Shown here one piece after another: positions 22,090-34,616 of a stretch of DNA of 64,000 bases (positions are counted from its first letter, which is position 1; the number at the start of each line of letters is the position of its first letter). The notes beneath the pieces were generated by a model. It had not been told where the DNA came from and made no database searches. It saw nothing but the letters and a program-made list of their open reading frames with translations. Origin of the DNA: Petunia secreta (Eukaryota; Streptophyta; Magnoliopsida; Solanales; Solanaceae); assembly GCA_029990175.1 (NCBI GenBank), contig JARKIP010000011.1, positions 7,502,001-7,566,000 of the forward strand, given 5' to 3'. A program made the translations under genes and the position numbers.

Positions 22090-22648
22090 TGTATTGGGTA
22101 AAAATTGACCCACGGCGATTTGCCCCGGTCATGCAGATCACAACGATCGAACGCGTCGCGACTAAGCAATCGCCGAAGCAGTTGAGCGAGCCGCCGAAGC
22201 CTTGGAACCGAGGACGCGTTACCGAAGGCGAGCCGTGAGCTGAGCTTCGGTAACCATTACCTCGGTCAAACAACAGGGCCAAGTCACCGAGGTCGTAAAC
22301 TCTCACCTCGGTGGACCCCCCTCGGTTCGTCCGGCTTTGCAGCCCACTATCTCACCCCACTAATTCAGCCACTACACCTCAAGATCGTGGGACAACATGG
22401 CAGCAGATAGTGGAGGTCATGGGCAAAGACTTATACCTATAAATAGCAGTTCATTTCATGTAATAGCGATCCAGAAATTTATACCGAAACTCTGCCCAAA
22501 TTTGTACTGAACATCCATATATTGAAAGCAAGTTATTTTATGCATTTTTCGTCTATTTCGCGCATTATTTACCGCTTTGATACAAAGATTTGCTTATATT
22601 CGAATCCAAATTCGATTTGTGTACCTAAAAACGATTTAGGCCCATACA
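22090..22648 (+). repeat. 3' LTR of the Tat element
   Basis: 559 bp, same ends as the 5' LTR, followed by the TSD acatc. Confidence 0.93.
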
Positions 22649-24544
22649 ACATCATCATTATTTTGATACATTTGCAATTTTTGAACCTAGTAGAATGCCA
22701 ACTCATTGAAGAAAAGACATAGAAACAACATTTTTCCTTTATTTTATAAGAAGAAGAAATATAAAGACGAAGTCCATGTATATAAATTGTTCCACACCGC
22801 ATACAAAGAGGATCCTATATAATTGTCGTCCATATATATAGTTATGAGTAATAATTATTTTCATAGACTTTTAGAAATTTATAGCAATGTTCCATTAATA
22901 TCTTTCGGAAAAAAAAAACTCATCAACGATAGAGAATAAAGGGCAATCTAAAATACTCATCTTTCTCAAACTCAGGGAAACGCATGAACAATAAGTTTAA
23001 TATTTTTAGGATGAAGATTTCTATTGAATTTATTATGTTTTGTGAAAAACTAACCGTAAGTATGTATCAAATTCGAAATTCTCCACCATTTACATTTTAA
23101 GGATTCGTCCAAAATCTGACAAATCCCTAAAAATCGACATCAGTTCTCCCATTTAAAGATAGCTTACCCCATGTTCTCTTAGATTTTCTTTGGCTTTCTC
23201 TTCATTAATTACCGTTATCCATGTATATTTGTGTTGTAATACTATTGTGAATCCAAAACTTCTTCTTTATCTCGCTACCATCATGAGATCGCAAGAGCAA
23301 TCAAGAACAATGTTTCCTTTCACAATCGTAATTCGCAAACCTCCATAGCATTCCCTATGACCAAAATTTCCATTTTAATATCACTGAAACAATAAAAAGC
23401 CAATACCAAAAATTCAAAATCACTTATGAAAGCTTGCAAACTAAAAGGCAAGGCAAAACTAAAAGACGAATAAGCAAAGGAATACATTACGTCAAAGTCT
23501 TTCACTAAAATGATACTAAATAAATTATATCAAAAACACATATCTTTTCAATAGAGTTGCCTATTTAAGGTAATTAGTTTCTATCTTCCAAAATATTCGT
23601 CCAAACTTCATCGTTTTCTACTTCTTAAAACTGAAATTATGGGTGAGTAGAAAGATGAATTAGACTTAATTAGTACTTCGTAGTTAGCAGTGTCAAATGT
23701 AATGAATATATTATTTATGATGACTACAATTGGTGAATAGTTCTGGTAGAAATGAGAAAACAGATGTAACTCATAAGTACAAATGGTCATATTACAGAAG
23801 TAAAATCTAAAATCTATCCTAGAAGTGCAAATACCCTTGTGCATACAAATACTAAAAGCATAGGCATATAAATAATTACATTGTATTCTAATAACAAAAA
23901 CTACCTCACTGCTCTTATATTTAAATGCATAAGAATTTGACATGAAGAAAAAACAAAATCCTCTTGCGCGCACACATTTTGTGGCTTACTTTGGTATAAT
24001 TGGAGTTCATGGTAAAACTTGCAATTGTCAGTTTTTCTCTTTTTGATGCATCTACGGAAGAATTTTCATATCTTGAATCTCACCTTTTCATCTCTAGTTC
24101 TACGACATGTTTCTCCTTCATTTGACTTTTAATTGATTATCAATAGCTCCATCGCAAAGCATTACGAAGAAGACAATGAAAACTTAGTTTCAAAAAGTGT
24201 AGCCTCCATGTCTCCAAGGAGTTCTGCAAAATATATTTTTGTTCTTTCTAATGGTTTGGTTAATGAAGGATTAGTTCCTTATATACAATTAGTAGAAAGG
24301 TTATCTTGACCCCTAAAATTCTTCTATACATGCATTCGTTTCTTAACAATAAAAGCAAACGGTTAGTATGAAAAAAAATTAATGTCATTACATTGAAGGT
24401 GTAAAGTGTAACCGAAAGAATGATTAATGCCATTAAATTGAAAGATTAAAGCTCTGTTAGCATACGATAATTAGAAGATGGAGTGCAACATTCCTTTACA
24501 ATGTGAGGAAAACAAAATTGCACATTTCTTTACATTTTGAAGTG

Positions 24545-24605
24545 AATGATGGCCATAGAGCTATGCCACATCACTTGCCTATGTTTCTCAATTAGAAGAT
24601 ACTAC
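24545..24605 (-). repeat. Helitron 5'-end-like block, copy 3
   Basis: The plus strand holds atggccatag, tgccacatcac and tttctcaattagaag in the same order as the true 5' end at 28803-28860. The AT-rich terminal repeat is weaker here. Confidence 0.5.
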
Positions 24606-26847
24606 TTAAAAATACTGTCTCTTCATCATTTTATTTTAATTTCTTTATAAAATAATGCTTCAAGGAATTTTTAGTTCAATCATATACACATATGCGTATA
24701 TGTCTGTCTAAAACATGTATACATCATTTAATTTAATTTATTAGAAGATAGTTAAACTTTCCTTACATATGAAAATATTATTACTCAACAAAACATAGAA
24801 ATATAAATCCCCTTCCTTATGCGCACACATCTCCCTACCAAGTTTCTAAAATATCTCCCCAAAAGTTTACTTTTCTATTTCAAGAAAGTTTTTCTATGCG
24901 TATTAGTATTGAGTAGAAAATGTCTAGTCAAAATGCTTTCAAATTCTTGGCTTTTTTCCCCTCATTACATGTCTGCATATTTCTTTCCCCTTTCACATGC
25001 TTAGTAGTTGCGAAAAGATGTCTAACAAAACATGTGAACTTATGATGCTATGCTACGATTACATAGACATAGATATTTGTGAAGTAGCCCAAACTTTAGG
25101 CAGTTAAAAAAGATCTCAACAAATTCTTAATTTATATATCTTTTTTAAAAAAAATTTGTTTGATATAGAATAGATGACTCTTCATGTACAACATAACATT
25201 ATTGATTTATATAATTAATTAAATTATAAATATAAATATCTTAATTAGAAGTAGGAACTTAAATTAATTATCGTCTTCATAAGCATATTTTAAAAAATTT
25301 ATAGAAGAAAAGGAATATATGTGTGCAAGTATGTCGTTACTTTAATTCGTTGAAAGCACCCTGTAAGTAACCTTTGATTCCTTCAAAACTGGAAAATATT
25401 CAAAATTATCGTATACTTGTTACAAATCCGTTATGAACATCGCCCATATTGATCAATTTCCGGAATCTACATGTATGCTCAAAACTGGACAATTTCCTTT
25501 TGCCCCTCAAGATTATACAAAATAATACTATAGAATTTTGAAGATTTAAATTATAAAGAGCTGATAACATATTTGCAAAGAGTTTGGGGTTTTATACTAC
25601 TTATAGTTCAAAAGCAAAATAATATTCCAAAAGAATAAAAAAATCTAATCTAAAGAGATACACTGGTTAAATTGAGAGCAAGCACGAGTAAAATATGATA
25701 TGATCTACCTTCTCACTCTGGAGTGGTGATGCCTTTCATTTTTACAACAAAATATTTACCTCGTCAAATTAAATGTTACTATAGTATTCATTCATCCGTT
25801 TTTACCTCAACTCCCATTTGTAAAATTTTCAAAACCTGTTGAGGATAAAAACGTTAGGAGGAAACAACAATCAAGAGTTCAGTATACTAATTTACCCACT
25901 AAAGCACAATGTAAGAAGTAGGTTAAAACAAACCCCTCAATATAGATTGAGATTGTAGCATAACTACGGAGTATGTCTAATTCTACTTATTTCCTAAGCT
26001 ATCTAATGAAAACATAAAGAGTAAACAACTTACAGTATATTGTTAACATTCACGAACCCGCAAATGAAAAAACGAACAAACAATTTCTACATCTCATGAA
26101 AAAAAGAAAATAAACAATTATTAGATCATCGTTAACGAAATAGAATATATACAAAAAGTTGCATCAGAAAAGATAAATTAGTTGATCTTCTATGATCACT
26201 TTATAATGAACAATTAAAAAATCGTTCAACTAAAATTACACTAAACACATGAATGAACTGTTTATTTAGACTAAGAAAAAGTATATCATACCTCTTTTCT
26301 TTTCATTTCTTTTTTCTTGAATAGATAATCAAGACAATTAGAAGAATGATTAACATGAAACTAATAAAATGGTGTAACAGATAAATTCATATATATAAGA
26401 ACAAAATTAAATACGAATCCAAAAAACTCAAAGGGTCACAAGTTTATCTATAGAAAAATTAAGAAACACCTACAGTTAAAACAACATTCTAGAGGTCAAA
26501 GCTTATAATAGAAATGGAGAAGAATAGTTGAGGAGAACGAAAAATTTTCTTGCAATTATATAGTCATTTTCTAATTGATGCTTTCAATTCCCCATTACTA
26601 TTACATTAATATTTTGGAGGTTATGGATATGAAATGCATTGGAGTTACAAACATTATATTAATAGGACAAATTATGGATATGAATAATTAAATGTGAGTC
26701 GTGGAGGTTAAATTTAAATAAGACAAATTAAATGGGATGCAAAATAAATGAGAATATGTAAAATAAATGGCCAGATGCAAACTAAAAGAGCAAAATGTTT
26801 AGGAGATTGAGAAGTAGCAAAAGTGGAAGAAATTATTAGTTTCTTGG

Positions 26848-26917
26848 CCATTGAGGCATGCCACATCACCTTCTTATGTTTCTCAATTAGTGTGTGTATA
26901 TATATATATATATATAT
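26848..26917 (-). repeat. Helitron 5'-end-like block, copy 2
   Basis: Contains ttggccattg, tgccacatcacc, tttctcaattag and a (TA)n run, the layout seen at 28803-28889. Confidence 0.55.
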
Positions 26918-27529
26918 TTGAGAGGAAAAATCAAATTGTATAGGACGCTTTAAATCTTTCACATTAGAATGTGATAATTATCTAAGAATTTTTGCTTCAA
27001 ACCCAGTAGTAGGGAAGATCTAAGATTTTAATTAAGTACGAGCATAATTACAAAAATGATGTTGTTGTGAATCTACTTTGGTCAACTGCAATAAGGTCAA
27101 GAGGGAAAATCGAAGAATTACATTTTTATTTAAATGAATTAAATGTATGCAGAAACATTCCAGGACAACAAAACAGTTTAAAGAAATAAATTAGGATAAA
27201 ACTCATAAGCTCACATACATAAAGAAAAACGTCTGTACAAATATATTTTTATCGAAACGTTTAGCATGTTGTGGCAGCAGTTGGCACTTGGATTTAAGAG
27301 ATCAGTTGTTGAAAAAAGAATTGAGCCTGAAATGCGTATATATTTGAAAAATAAGATGTTATTGATGGGCAAAATATGTCTTAATTAAGCAAAATTATCA
27401 TGGCAAGACATAAAATTAGCACCCAATGTTAAAGCTTAAGCAGAAATAAGTGAGATCAATTCACTCTAGATCATTTTGCTTTCATGACTTATAGATCCTA
27501 AAATATCAGTTACGGTAGATTTATATTTA

Positions 27530-27609
27530 AAGATAGTCTTCGGGTTAATATATAGTGAATGCTAAATGAGAGATAGTCTTCGAGTTAATATATAGTGAAT
27601 GCTAAATGA
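27530..27609 (+). repeat. tandem duplication of a ~38-bp unit
   Basis: The unit agatagtcttcg(a/g)gttaat...gctaaatga occurs twice in a row with one substitution, within the Helitron body. Confidence 0.75.
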
Positions 27610-28889
27610 TTGTGATACACCATACCAGCACTAAGATACATCATTGTATTCATTGTAATAACTTGTAAAGCAAAAAAATTAATTCAAAAAACTACAAAAG
27701 CATTTCCCAAGTTGAATGACATGTTTAAATCAATTGAGATGAACAAAAGCCATAAAGCACAGCAAATAAATTTCCAAAAATACCAATGAAGCGATAAATT
27801 AAAATATAAATGAAAAACAAACATCAACCGTAATTTAGTGAACTATACGTATGTTAGAATATAGCAATACACTAACGTATTGTAAAAATATTGACTACTA
27901 CAATTAAGAAGATATAATGTATGAAAATAAACATGTAATACCTAACATCAATTCTAACCAACCCATAGATTTAGTCACACACCGTCGTGAAACTTCATTT
28001 TGCTAACCGGCACACGATTATTGGAGAAGAATAATAAGCTCTTCAAAATTGTATCCTTTCAAAATTTTCCATAGATTAATTAAGAATCCTGATATTTTGT
28101 GCAATTCTTTTTTTTAAAAAAAAAAATATATCTTCCCCACATCCAAGAGCTGCAAGAAATATTCCTCCTGAAAATGTAGGTAGACATGTACACACATTAA
28201 AAATATTGAACACACGTAATAAAGGATCCTTACCAAAAACAAAAATGAGAAAAATGAAATGGCTAAGGAATATGAGAATCATATCCGTGGAAAAAGAAGA
28301 TCAGTTGCATGCATCTTCAAGTTCGACTATTTGTATCGGGACGATCAGAAGAATCATAAATTATAGAAACAAAGCAAGAACAAAAAAGTTAAATAAGTGA
28401 TGAGAAAACTCTAAAGAAAATGTTAAAGAAAACCTATAAAGAGTAAACTCCCATTGTCTGGATTTATAGCAACGTGTTGAATTTTATCTCTGAGCCCAAT
28501 GAAAAAGCGTTTAGCGCTGCAAACCAATATTGCATTAGCTATATATGATGAGTTCTTCAGTGCCATCTAACATTAATTGCTCTTTACCGTTTTATTAATA
28601 AATGCTAATTAATCCTTATATTAATTATGAATAATTGGCGTAGGAGTGAGGATATCTTGGGTCGTTGAGGAAACTGAAAAGAGATGTGGGAGAAGGTGTA
28701 ATTAAGAGAAGATAATTAAGAAATGACTTTTGGATCTTTTAATATTGCACATAAATAAAAAAGGTGAGATAAATGTCAAAAATTTGAGAAAAAAGATAAA
28801 TATTATCCTTGGCCAAAGAGATGTGCCACATCACTCTTCTATATTTCTCAATTAAAAGATATATAGATATAAATAGATATAGATATAGA

Positions 28890-29178
28890 TATGTAATTCC
28901 ATATTACCTAGTTGTATAATAAGGAGCAAATATTGCAGCCAAAATATGTAACAACTTTCTTGCATAGTGAGGAAGACATATCATGGACTTCTTTTTGCAT
29001 AGGTAAAATTCTTCTTCCTTTGTTATTTGCTTTATTTATGATATATTTCTCTTTCCAAGTATTCTTTTCTCTGCAAGATTTGTTAGAAAATATAGGAGAA
29101 CTGAATATATTTATTCAAGCTTTTATTTAAAATATATATTTTTATATAAGAAAATATACGAATAAATTATATTCATCA
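28890..29178 (-). repeat. Athila-type LTR B, part 2
   Basis: Starts tatgtaattcc, the exact continuation of the sequence broken at 11693 when compared with LTRs C (38590) and D (50315), and ends at attcatca before the polypurine tract. Confidence 0.85.
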
Positions 29179-31335
29179 AATTCCCCCACGCTTGAACTTT
29201 TGCTCGTCCTCGAGTAAAAAGAATTTTTTTTTTAATTATTTTCTTAACAAAATTACGACTTTTGTAGGATATGCAATTTCTTCAAAATAAATATCTCTCA
29301 TTATGTTCAATGTAATTATCCTTTCTAAATTCATCAAATCTTTTACCTTATACCTGAGTTCTGACTTGATCAACAAAAGCTTGCATTCTTCGCCCCCTGA
29401 ATCTTTCAGAATTGATAAATTTATGATCACTTATTCAGTAAGTATCATAGCCGAGTCCAGGAGCGGATCTAGCTTGCTGAAGTAAGTTTTAATTTTAGCT
29501 TGCCGTTGATAGCCCGTCAGCCCCTCCCCCAAACCAAGGGACTCTTTATTTTCTTTCCTTTTATATTTCTCCTTCCATCTAACCTCATTTAGTATAACGA
29601 TATACATTATCAATATATTTTAGAGTATAAAAAAGTCGTCGTCGATTGATTATGTATATTTACGTTATTGCTATTATTTGTCAAATTTTTTATGATTTAT
29701 GATAAGTTGTCATAATTATAATATTTTTTAATCCATTCGATTTGTTTATATAAATAAAATGACTAATAACTCAAATCAAAACCTCAAGTTAATCAAACCG
29801 ACCAAAAATATACCCTTTTTGAGCCGTATAAATAGCAATACAGTTACATTCAAGTGGCACCCGGTATTTTCAATTTCTGGATCCACCCCTGGCCGAGTCC
29901 ATAGGCTTGCTTTTCATATTTATCTCCACTAATATAGATACAACACTAATTTTTAAAATCTTTTAGGACTTTTCTTGGCTTGTAATGTCAGGCTATAGGC
30001 TGGTAGGGTAAGGATATATTTATAGTGACTTTTCTCCTTCCAACTTTGAGCAAACATTTCTTGGTTCTTAGTATTTTCATCCTTTTTTTAAGCACTCCTC
30101 CTTGTTACATTCCCTGCCTTTGCAATATTATTAACAATCATATATTCTTCTTCCTTTTTTTTCTTTCCTTTATTTTTACCTTTTTCCTCTTGTTGATATC
30201 AATCTGTGCTCATTAACTGCTGGTAGAAAGTGTGTTTTTATATATATAGAGAGATATATACATATATATGACTAGTATATATTTTTTTCTCCTTTTTTAT
30301 AAGAGAAATATGGTGTTAAAGGAAAAAAATTAGAATCAAGGCTAAAAAAAAAGGGGTTCTAAGAGGTAAAATATGTATATTTGGATGAAAATAAAGAGGC
30401 AAGAATTGGGAATCAAACAAGGCCTAAGTTCATTTTTTAAGAATCAATGTCATCCATTATTTCACCTCGAAAAATATTTAGAGCAAGTTCTAGCTAAGTT
30501 TATTGATATTTCCTGCTTTTGTGATCATAACTTTTCTCAATCCCAATAATTTCCTGAGTCGAAGATGCTTGCTACTGTTTTTACAAAATCAAAAATCGTT
30601 CATGAAAAACATATGGTGAAAAATAAAAAGAAATAATATTGAGCATAATGTAAAGAATTTATGTTGTTAATTAAATACCTACAAAAAGTCACAGTTTAGA
30701 AGAAGATATTATATTTAAAATATACAAATCAGAATAATCCTCCCCCACATTTGAATATTTCATTCTCCTAAATGAAAATACATCTCAACACGAGTGGAAA
30801 GGGAGTAAAAGGAATTTTTATTTTTTTAAAAAAAATAGGATAATTACAATAGAAAATACTACTTAATAATTTAAATAAAGAAATATTTTTGTCTTTCAAA
30901 ATTACGATCACAGAAGAACGTTTGAAAGAAACTGTGACCACACATATTCTATGTGTAATAGATTGATTATTTTAACACATTAACAGTCATGAGGTCCTAG
31001 TTTGAATATAAACTAGAAAATTACCTATGCCAAGATTAGATTTGCACAATTGAATGGTTAACCAACCAGTAAGTTAGGCATATCGATCACCATGGAGTTA
31101 CTCCTGTCTAGGTGACACTGTTTTTGTAGAGGCCCTCATGAGATGTTCCGGTTGTACAATAATCTGGATATTGACCAGATCAATTGGTTAAGCATTTAAT
31201 TACTCAGATCTAAGTTGAACTAATGAGGTTCCATTGCTTCACCCTCAAATGGCTACGAGTATGAAACCTTAGTTCTGAGTTTCACGTCACCAGCTCGACG
31301 TAGTAACTGCGAAACTCATCAGTCTATCATGGTTA
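29179..31335 (-). other. Athila 3' non-coding region with polypurine tract
   Basis: The tract is at 29181-29190 (minus gtgggggaat), followed by the Athila-like 'cccccacgcttgaacttttgctcg' context, described here in pieces: cccccacgc then ttgaacttttgctcg. No envelope-like ORF is visible. A hAT-type MITE is at 29458-29891. The rest is AT-rich with a (TA)n tract near 30240. Confidence 0.6.
29458..29891. mobile_element. hAT-type MITE
   Basis: Ends are CAGGAGCGGATCTAG and the inverted CTGGATCCACCCCTG, i.e. imperfect terminal inverted repeats starting CAG. A perfect 8-bp TSD gccgagtc (29450-29457 and 29892-29899) is the hAT signature. 434 bp with no coding capacity. It inserted into the Athila 3' region. 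Confidence 0.85.
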
Positions 31336-34300
31336 CAGATGATTGTTGCTCAAAATGTCCTCCAAAATACAATTTTAGCATGTGACCATTGACTTTAAAC
31401 TTGTCTCCTCCATTAATTTGTCGAATTTTAATTGCCCCATATGGAGTGACATCTGTAACAATATAAGGACCTATCCACCTAGATTTCAATTTTCCAGGAA
31501 ATAGCCTGAGTCGGCTATTGTAATGAAGTACCTAATCTTCAATTTTGAAGCTTTTTTGTCGAATCAAGTTGTCATGCCATTTTTTTATTTTTTCTTTATA
31601 AATCTTGGCATTTTAATGAGCTTCCAACCCCAGCTCTTCCAGTTCATTAATCTGAAAAAATTTATTTTTACCAGCAGATTTTAAATCAAAATTCAGTGCT
31701 TTTAATGCCCAAAAAGCTTTGTGTTCCAATTCGACTGGCAAATGACAAGCTTTTCCAAAGACTAATCTATATGGAGATGTTCCAATTGGGTTTTTAAATG
31801 TCGTTCGGTATACCCATAATGCATCATCTAATTTTAAAGCTCAATCTTTTCTTGAGATTCCAACCATTTTTTCAAGTATCCTTTTTAATTCGCGGTTGGA
31901 CACCTCAACTTGCCCTTCTATTTGAGCATGATATATTGTTCCTGTTTTATGAGTTACACCATATTTTGACAGCAAAGAAGAAAATTTTCTATTCATGAAA
32001 TGAGTGCCTTGGTCACTAATAATAACTCGTGGTGTGCCAAATTTGATAAAAATATTTTTCTGAGAAAATTGCACACAGTTCGAGCATCATTCTTTCTTGT
32101 GGGAATGGCTTCAACCCATCGGGAAACATAATCAACAGCCACAAGGATATATTGAAATGAATGAGATGAAGGCAAAGGTCCCATAAAATCTATACCTTAG
32201 ACATCAAATATCTCACATACCTGAATTGATTGCAGTGGCATTTCATCTCTTTTACTGATGTTACCTGTTCTCTGATATCTGTCACATTGTGCAACATATG
32301 CACAAGCGTCCTTAAAAAGTGTTGTCCAGAAGAATCCAGCCTCCAAAACTTTAAAGGCTGTCCGATTTGCAGCATAATGTCCTCCAATTGCTTCATCATG
32401 GCAATGATACAAAATCTTGCTCATTTCTTCTTCAGGCACACACCTTCTAATAATATTATATGCACAATATTTAAACAAGTAAGGATCATTCCACAGATAA
32501 TACTTAGCATCAGATATGAGTTTTTTTTCTTTGTTGGTAAGAGAGATCTTGGGGTGTCCACTTTCCAACCAAGTAATTTGCAATGTTTGCAAACCAGGGC
32601 GGTTGAGTCACAACTGAGCTGACAGAAAAGATATGTTCATCAGGGAATTCTTCTTTTATTTCACAAGACTCAGAATGAGGGTTCTCTAATCTAGACAAAT
32701 GGTCAGCTACTTGATTTTCGGTTACCTTTTGTCTTTTATTTCAAGGTCAAACTCTTGCAGAAGTAAAATCCATCTTAACAATCTAGGTCGGGTATCTTTC
32801 TTTGTTAAGAGGTATTTTATAGCCGCATGATCAGTGAAAACAGTGACCTTGGTTCCTATCAAATAAGAACGAAACTTATCAAAAGCAAATACTACTTCCA
32901 ATAGTTCTTTTTCTGTTGTGGCATAATTCAGCTGAGCTTCTTTCAAAGTCCTACTGGCATAGTGTATGGGACGATAAATCTTATCTTTTCTTTGTCCTAA
33001 AACAGCACCAACTGTTGTATCACTAGCATCACACATGACCTCAAAAGGTTGGCTCCAATCAGGGGACACAACTACAGGGGCAGATGATAATTTCTCCTTA
33101 AGGGTTTCAAAAGCTTCTAAACAATTACCTGAAAAATCAAACTTAACATCTTTCATCAAAAGGTTAGTTAGAGATTTTGAAATCTTTGAAAAATCTTTTA
33201 TAAATCGTCTGTAAAAACCTGCATGACCTAAAAAACTTCTAATGCCTTTAACAGTTGTGGGAGGGGTAATCCTGCTATAAGATCAATTTTAGCCTTATCA
33301 ACTTCTATCCCTTTAGCAGTGATTTTATGTCCTAAAACTATTCCCTCAGTAACTATAAAGTGACATTTCTCCCAATTAAGAATTAAGTCTCTTCACATCT
33401 CTTAAGAGCTAAGGTCAAATGATGGAGACAATCTTCAAATGTTTTACCAAAAAGGGTGAAATCATCCATAAAAATTTTCAAATTTTTTTTAGTCATGTCA
33501 GAGAAAATTGCAGACTTGCATCGCTGAAATGTAGCAGGTGCATTGCATAATCCAAATGGAATTCTCCTATATGCATAGGTTCCATAGGAACATGTGAAAG
33601 TTGTCTTATCCTGATCTTCTGGTGCAATTGGTATCTGGTTATACCCTGAATATACATCTAGAAAACAATAAAAACCATATCCAACTATTCTTTCTAACAT
33701 TTGATCAATAAATGGTAAAGGAAAATGGTCTTTTCTGGTGGCATCATTGAGATGCTTGTAATCAATACAGACTCTCCATCCTGTTACTGTTCTGGTAGGA
33801 ATGAGTTCATTATTTTTATTTTTTATTACCGTCATACCTCCTTCCTTTGGGACCACCTGAACAGGACTTACACAAGGGCTGCCAGAAATTGGGTAAATAA
33901 TACTTGATGCGAGAAGCTTAATAACTTTATTTTTTACCACTTCTTGCATTGCTGGATTCAATCTCCTTCGGGGTTGGACTATTGGCTTGTAGCTATCCTC
34001 CATGAGGATTCTGTGCGTGCAAATTGCTGGACTAATGCCTTTAATATCTGCTATAGTCCACCCTATGGTTCCTTTATGTGCTCTGAGTACTTCAATCAAT
34101 TTATGTACTTTTTCTGCAGTCAGAAAAGATGAAATTATTACTAGAAATAATTCAGGCTCAAGATAAACATATTTCAAATGGGAAGGGGGAATTTTGAGAT
34201 CAATTTTTGTGTGAACTTCTTCTGATTTCATTTCATCCTCTTCTTTAGAATCATGTTCCAATAATTTTGCTTCACTTCTGACTACAAGATCATCATCCTG

Positions 34301-34447
34301 TATGGTGCCAGATTTAGCCAAACATCTCTCCATTGAGTCTAAAATCAATTGATCATCTTTAAATTCATCTGCAAGATCACCAATCACGTCAATTGAAAAA
34401 TAAGAAGATGATGTCTCATCTCCTAAAAATTTTAGAATCTTTTGCAT
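31336..34447 (-). pseudogene. Athila-type pol: RT, RNase H, integrase (degenerate)
   Basis: RT lies in 34447-33383: SPVQVVPKEGGMTV, GWRVCIDYKHLNDATRKDHF, FLDVYSGYNQIPIAPEDQ, FGLCNAPATFQRC and a catalytic box FMDDF. RNase H lies in 33159-32722: FEVMCDASDTTVGAVLGQ, HYASRTLKEAQLNYATTEKE and FTDHAAIKYLL. Integrase starts at about 32592 with a zinc motif (CHDEAIGGHYAANRTA), then VAVDYVSRWVEAIPTR, IISDQGTHFMNR and GQVEVSNRELK; the C-terminus (FKVNGH-like) ends near 31336. A frameshift near 33370 and breaks near 32720 and 32070 separate the pieces, so the polyprotein cannot be made. Confidence 0.85.
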
Positions 34448-34616
34448 ATCAAAAATGACTTTTTTTTCATCAACTCTTAAAATCAGTTATCCTTGATGTT
34501 CATCTATGGTTGCTCTACCTGTAGCAAGAAAAGGTCTACCTAAATTTTTGGTTCATCAGGACATTCTTCCGTTTCAAGTACTATGAAATCTATGGGGAAA
34601 ACAAACTTATCTACTC

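Larger units (their letters stand above)
11925..22648 (+). mobile_element. Tat-lineage Ty3/Gypsy retrotransposon with antisense gene, nearly intact
   Basis: Both LTRs are 559 bp (11925-12483, 22090-22648), differ at 4 sites by direct comparison, and are flanked by a perfect TSD acatc (11920-11924, 22649-22653). Order: primer site (12487), gag-protease (12574-14796), in-frame TAG, pol (to 18141), then a minus-strand spliced gene (21704-18857), polypurine tract (22071-22085), 3' LTR. Pol has the duplicated RNase H typical of the Tat lineage. At an assumed 1.3e-8 substitutions per site per year, 4/559 implies roughly 0.3 million years. It is inserted 230 bp from the 3' end of the Helitron. Confidence 0.92.
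11694..28889 (-). mobile_element. non-autonomous Helitron containing a Tat retrotransposon
   Basis: On the minus strand the 3' end is ...gtcaagttaaCTAG (at 11694) and the 5' end begins TC at 28889 with ATATCTATATC repeats, then TTAATTGAGAAATATAG and TGATGTGGCACATC, a typical plant Helitron 5' end. The host LTR is split exactly between A (11693) and T (28890) with no bases lost or duplicated, as rolling-circle transposons do. A weak TGCG/CGCA stem precedes the CTAG. Without the Tat element (11925-22648) and one TSD copy the body is about 6.5 kb. No Rep/helicase or RPA coding region is visible, so it is probably non-autonomous. Confidence 0.78.
22654..28889 (-). other. Helitron body without recognisable genes
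   Basis: About 6.2 kb of AT-rich sequence with only short ORFs. Three similar blocks on the minus strand resemble Helitron 5' ends (24545-24605, 26848-26917, 28803-28889). A short tandem duplication is at 27530-27609. I see no Rep/helicase motifs and cannot identify captured gene fragments by eye. Confidence 0.55.

Noticed and set aside
22654..28889. Short ORFs in the Helitron body as captured genes or Rep/helicase
   Set aside because: None exceeds about 120 codons and none shows rolling-circle Rep or helicase motifs.
30025..30216. Hydrophobic 63-codon ORF as an Athila envelope-like protein
   Set aside because: Too short and made of T-rich low-complexity sequence; no signal beyond poly-Phe/Leu composition.
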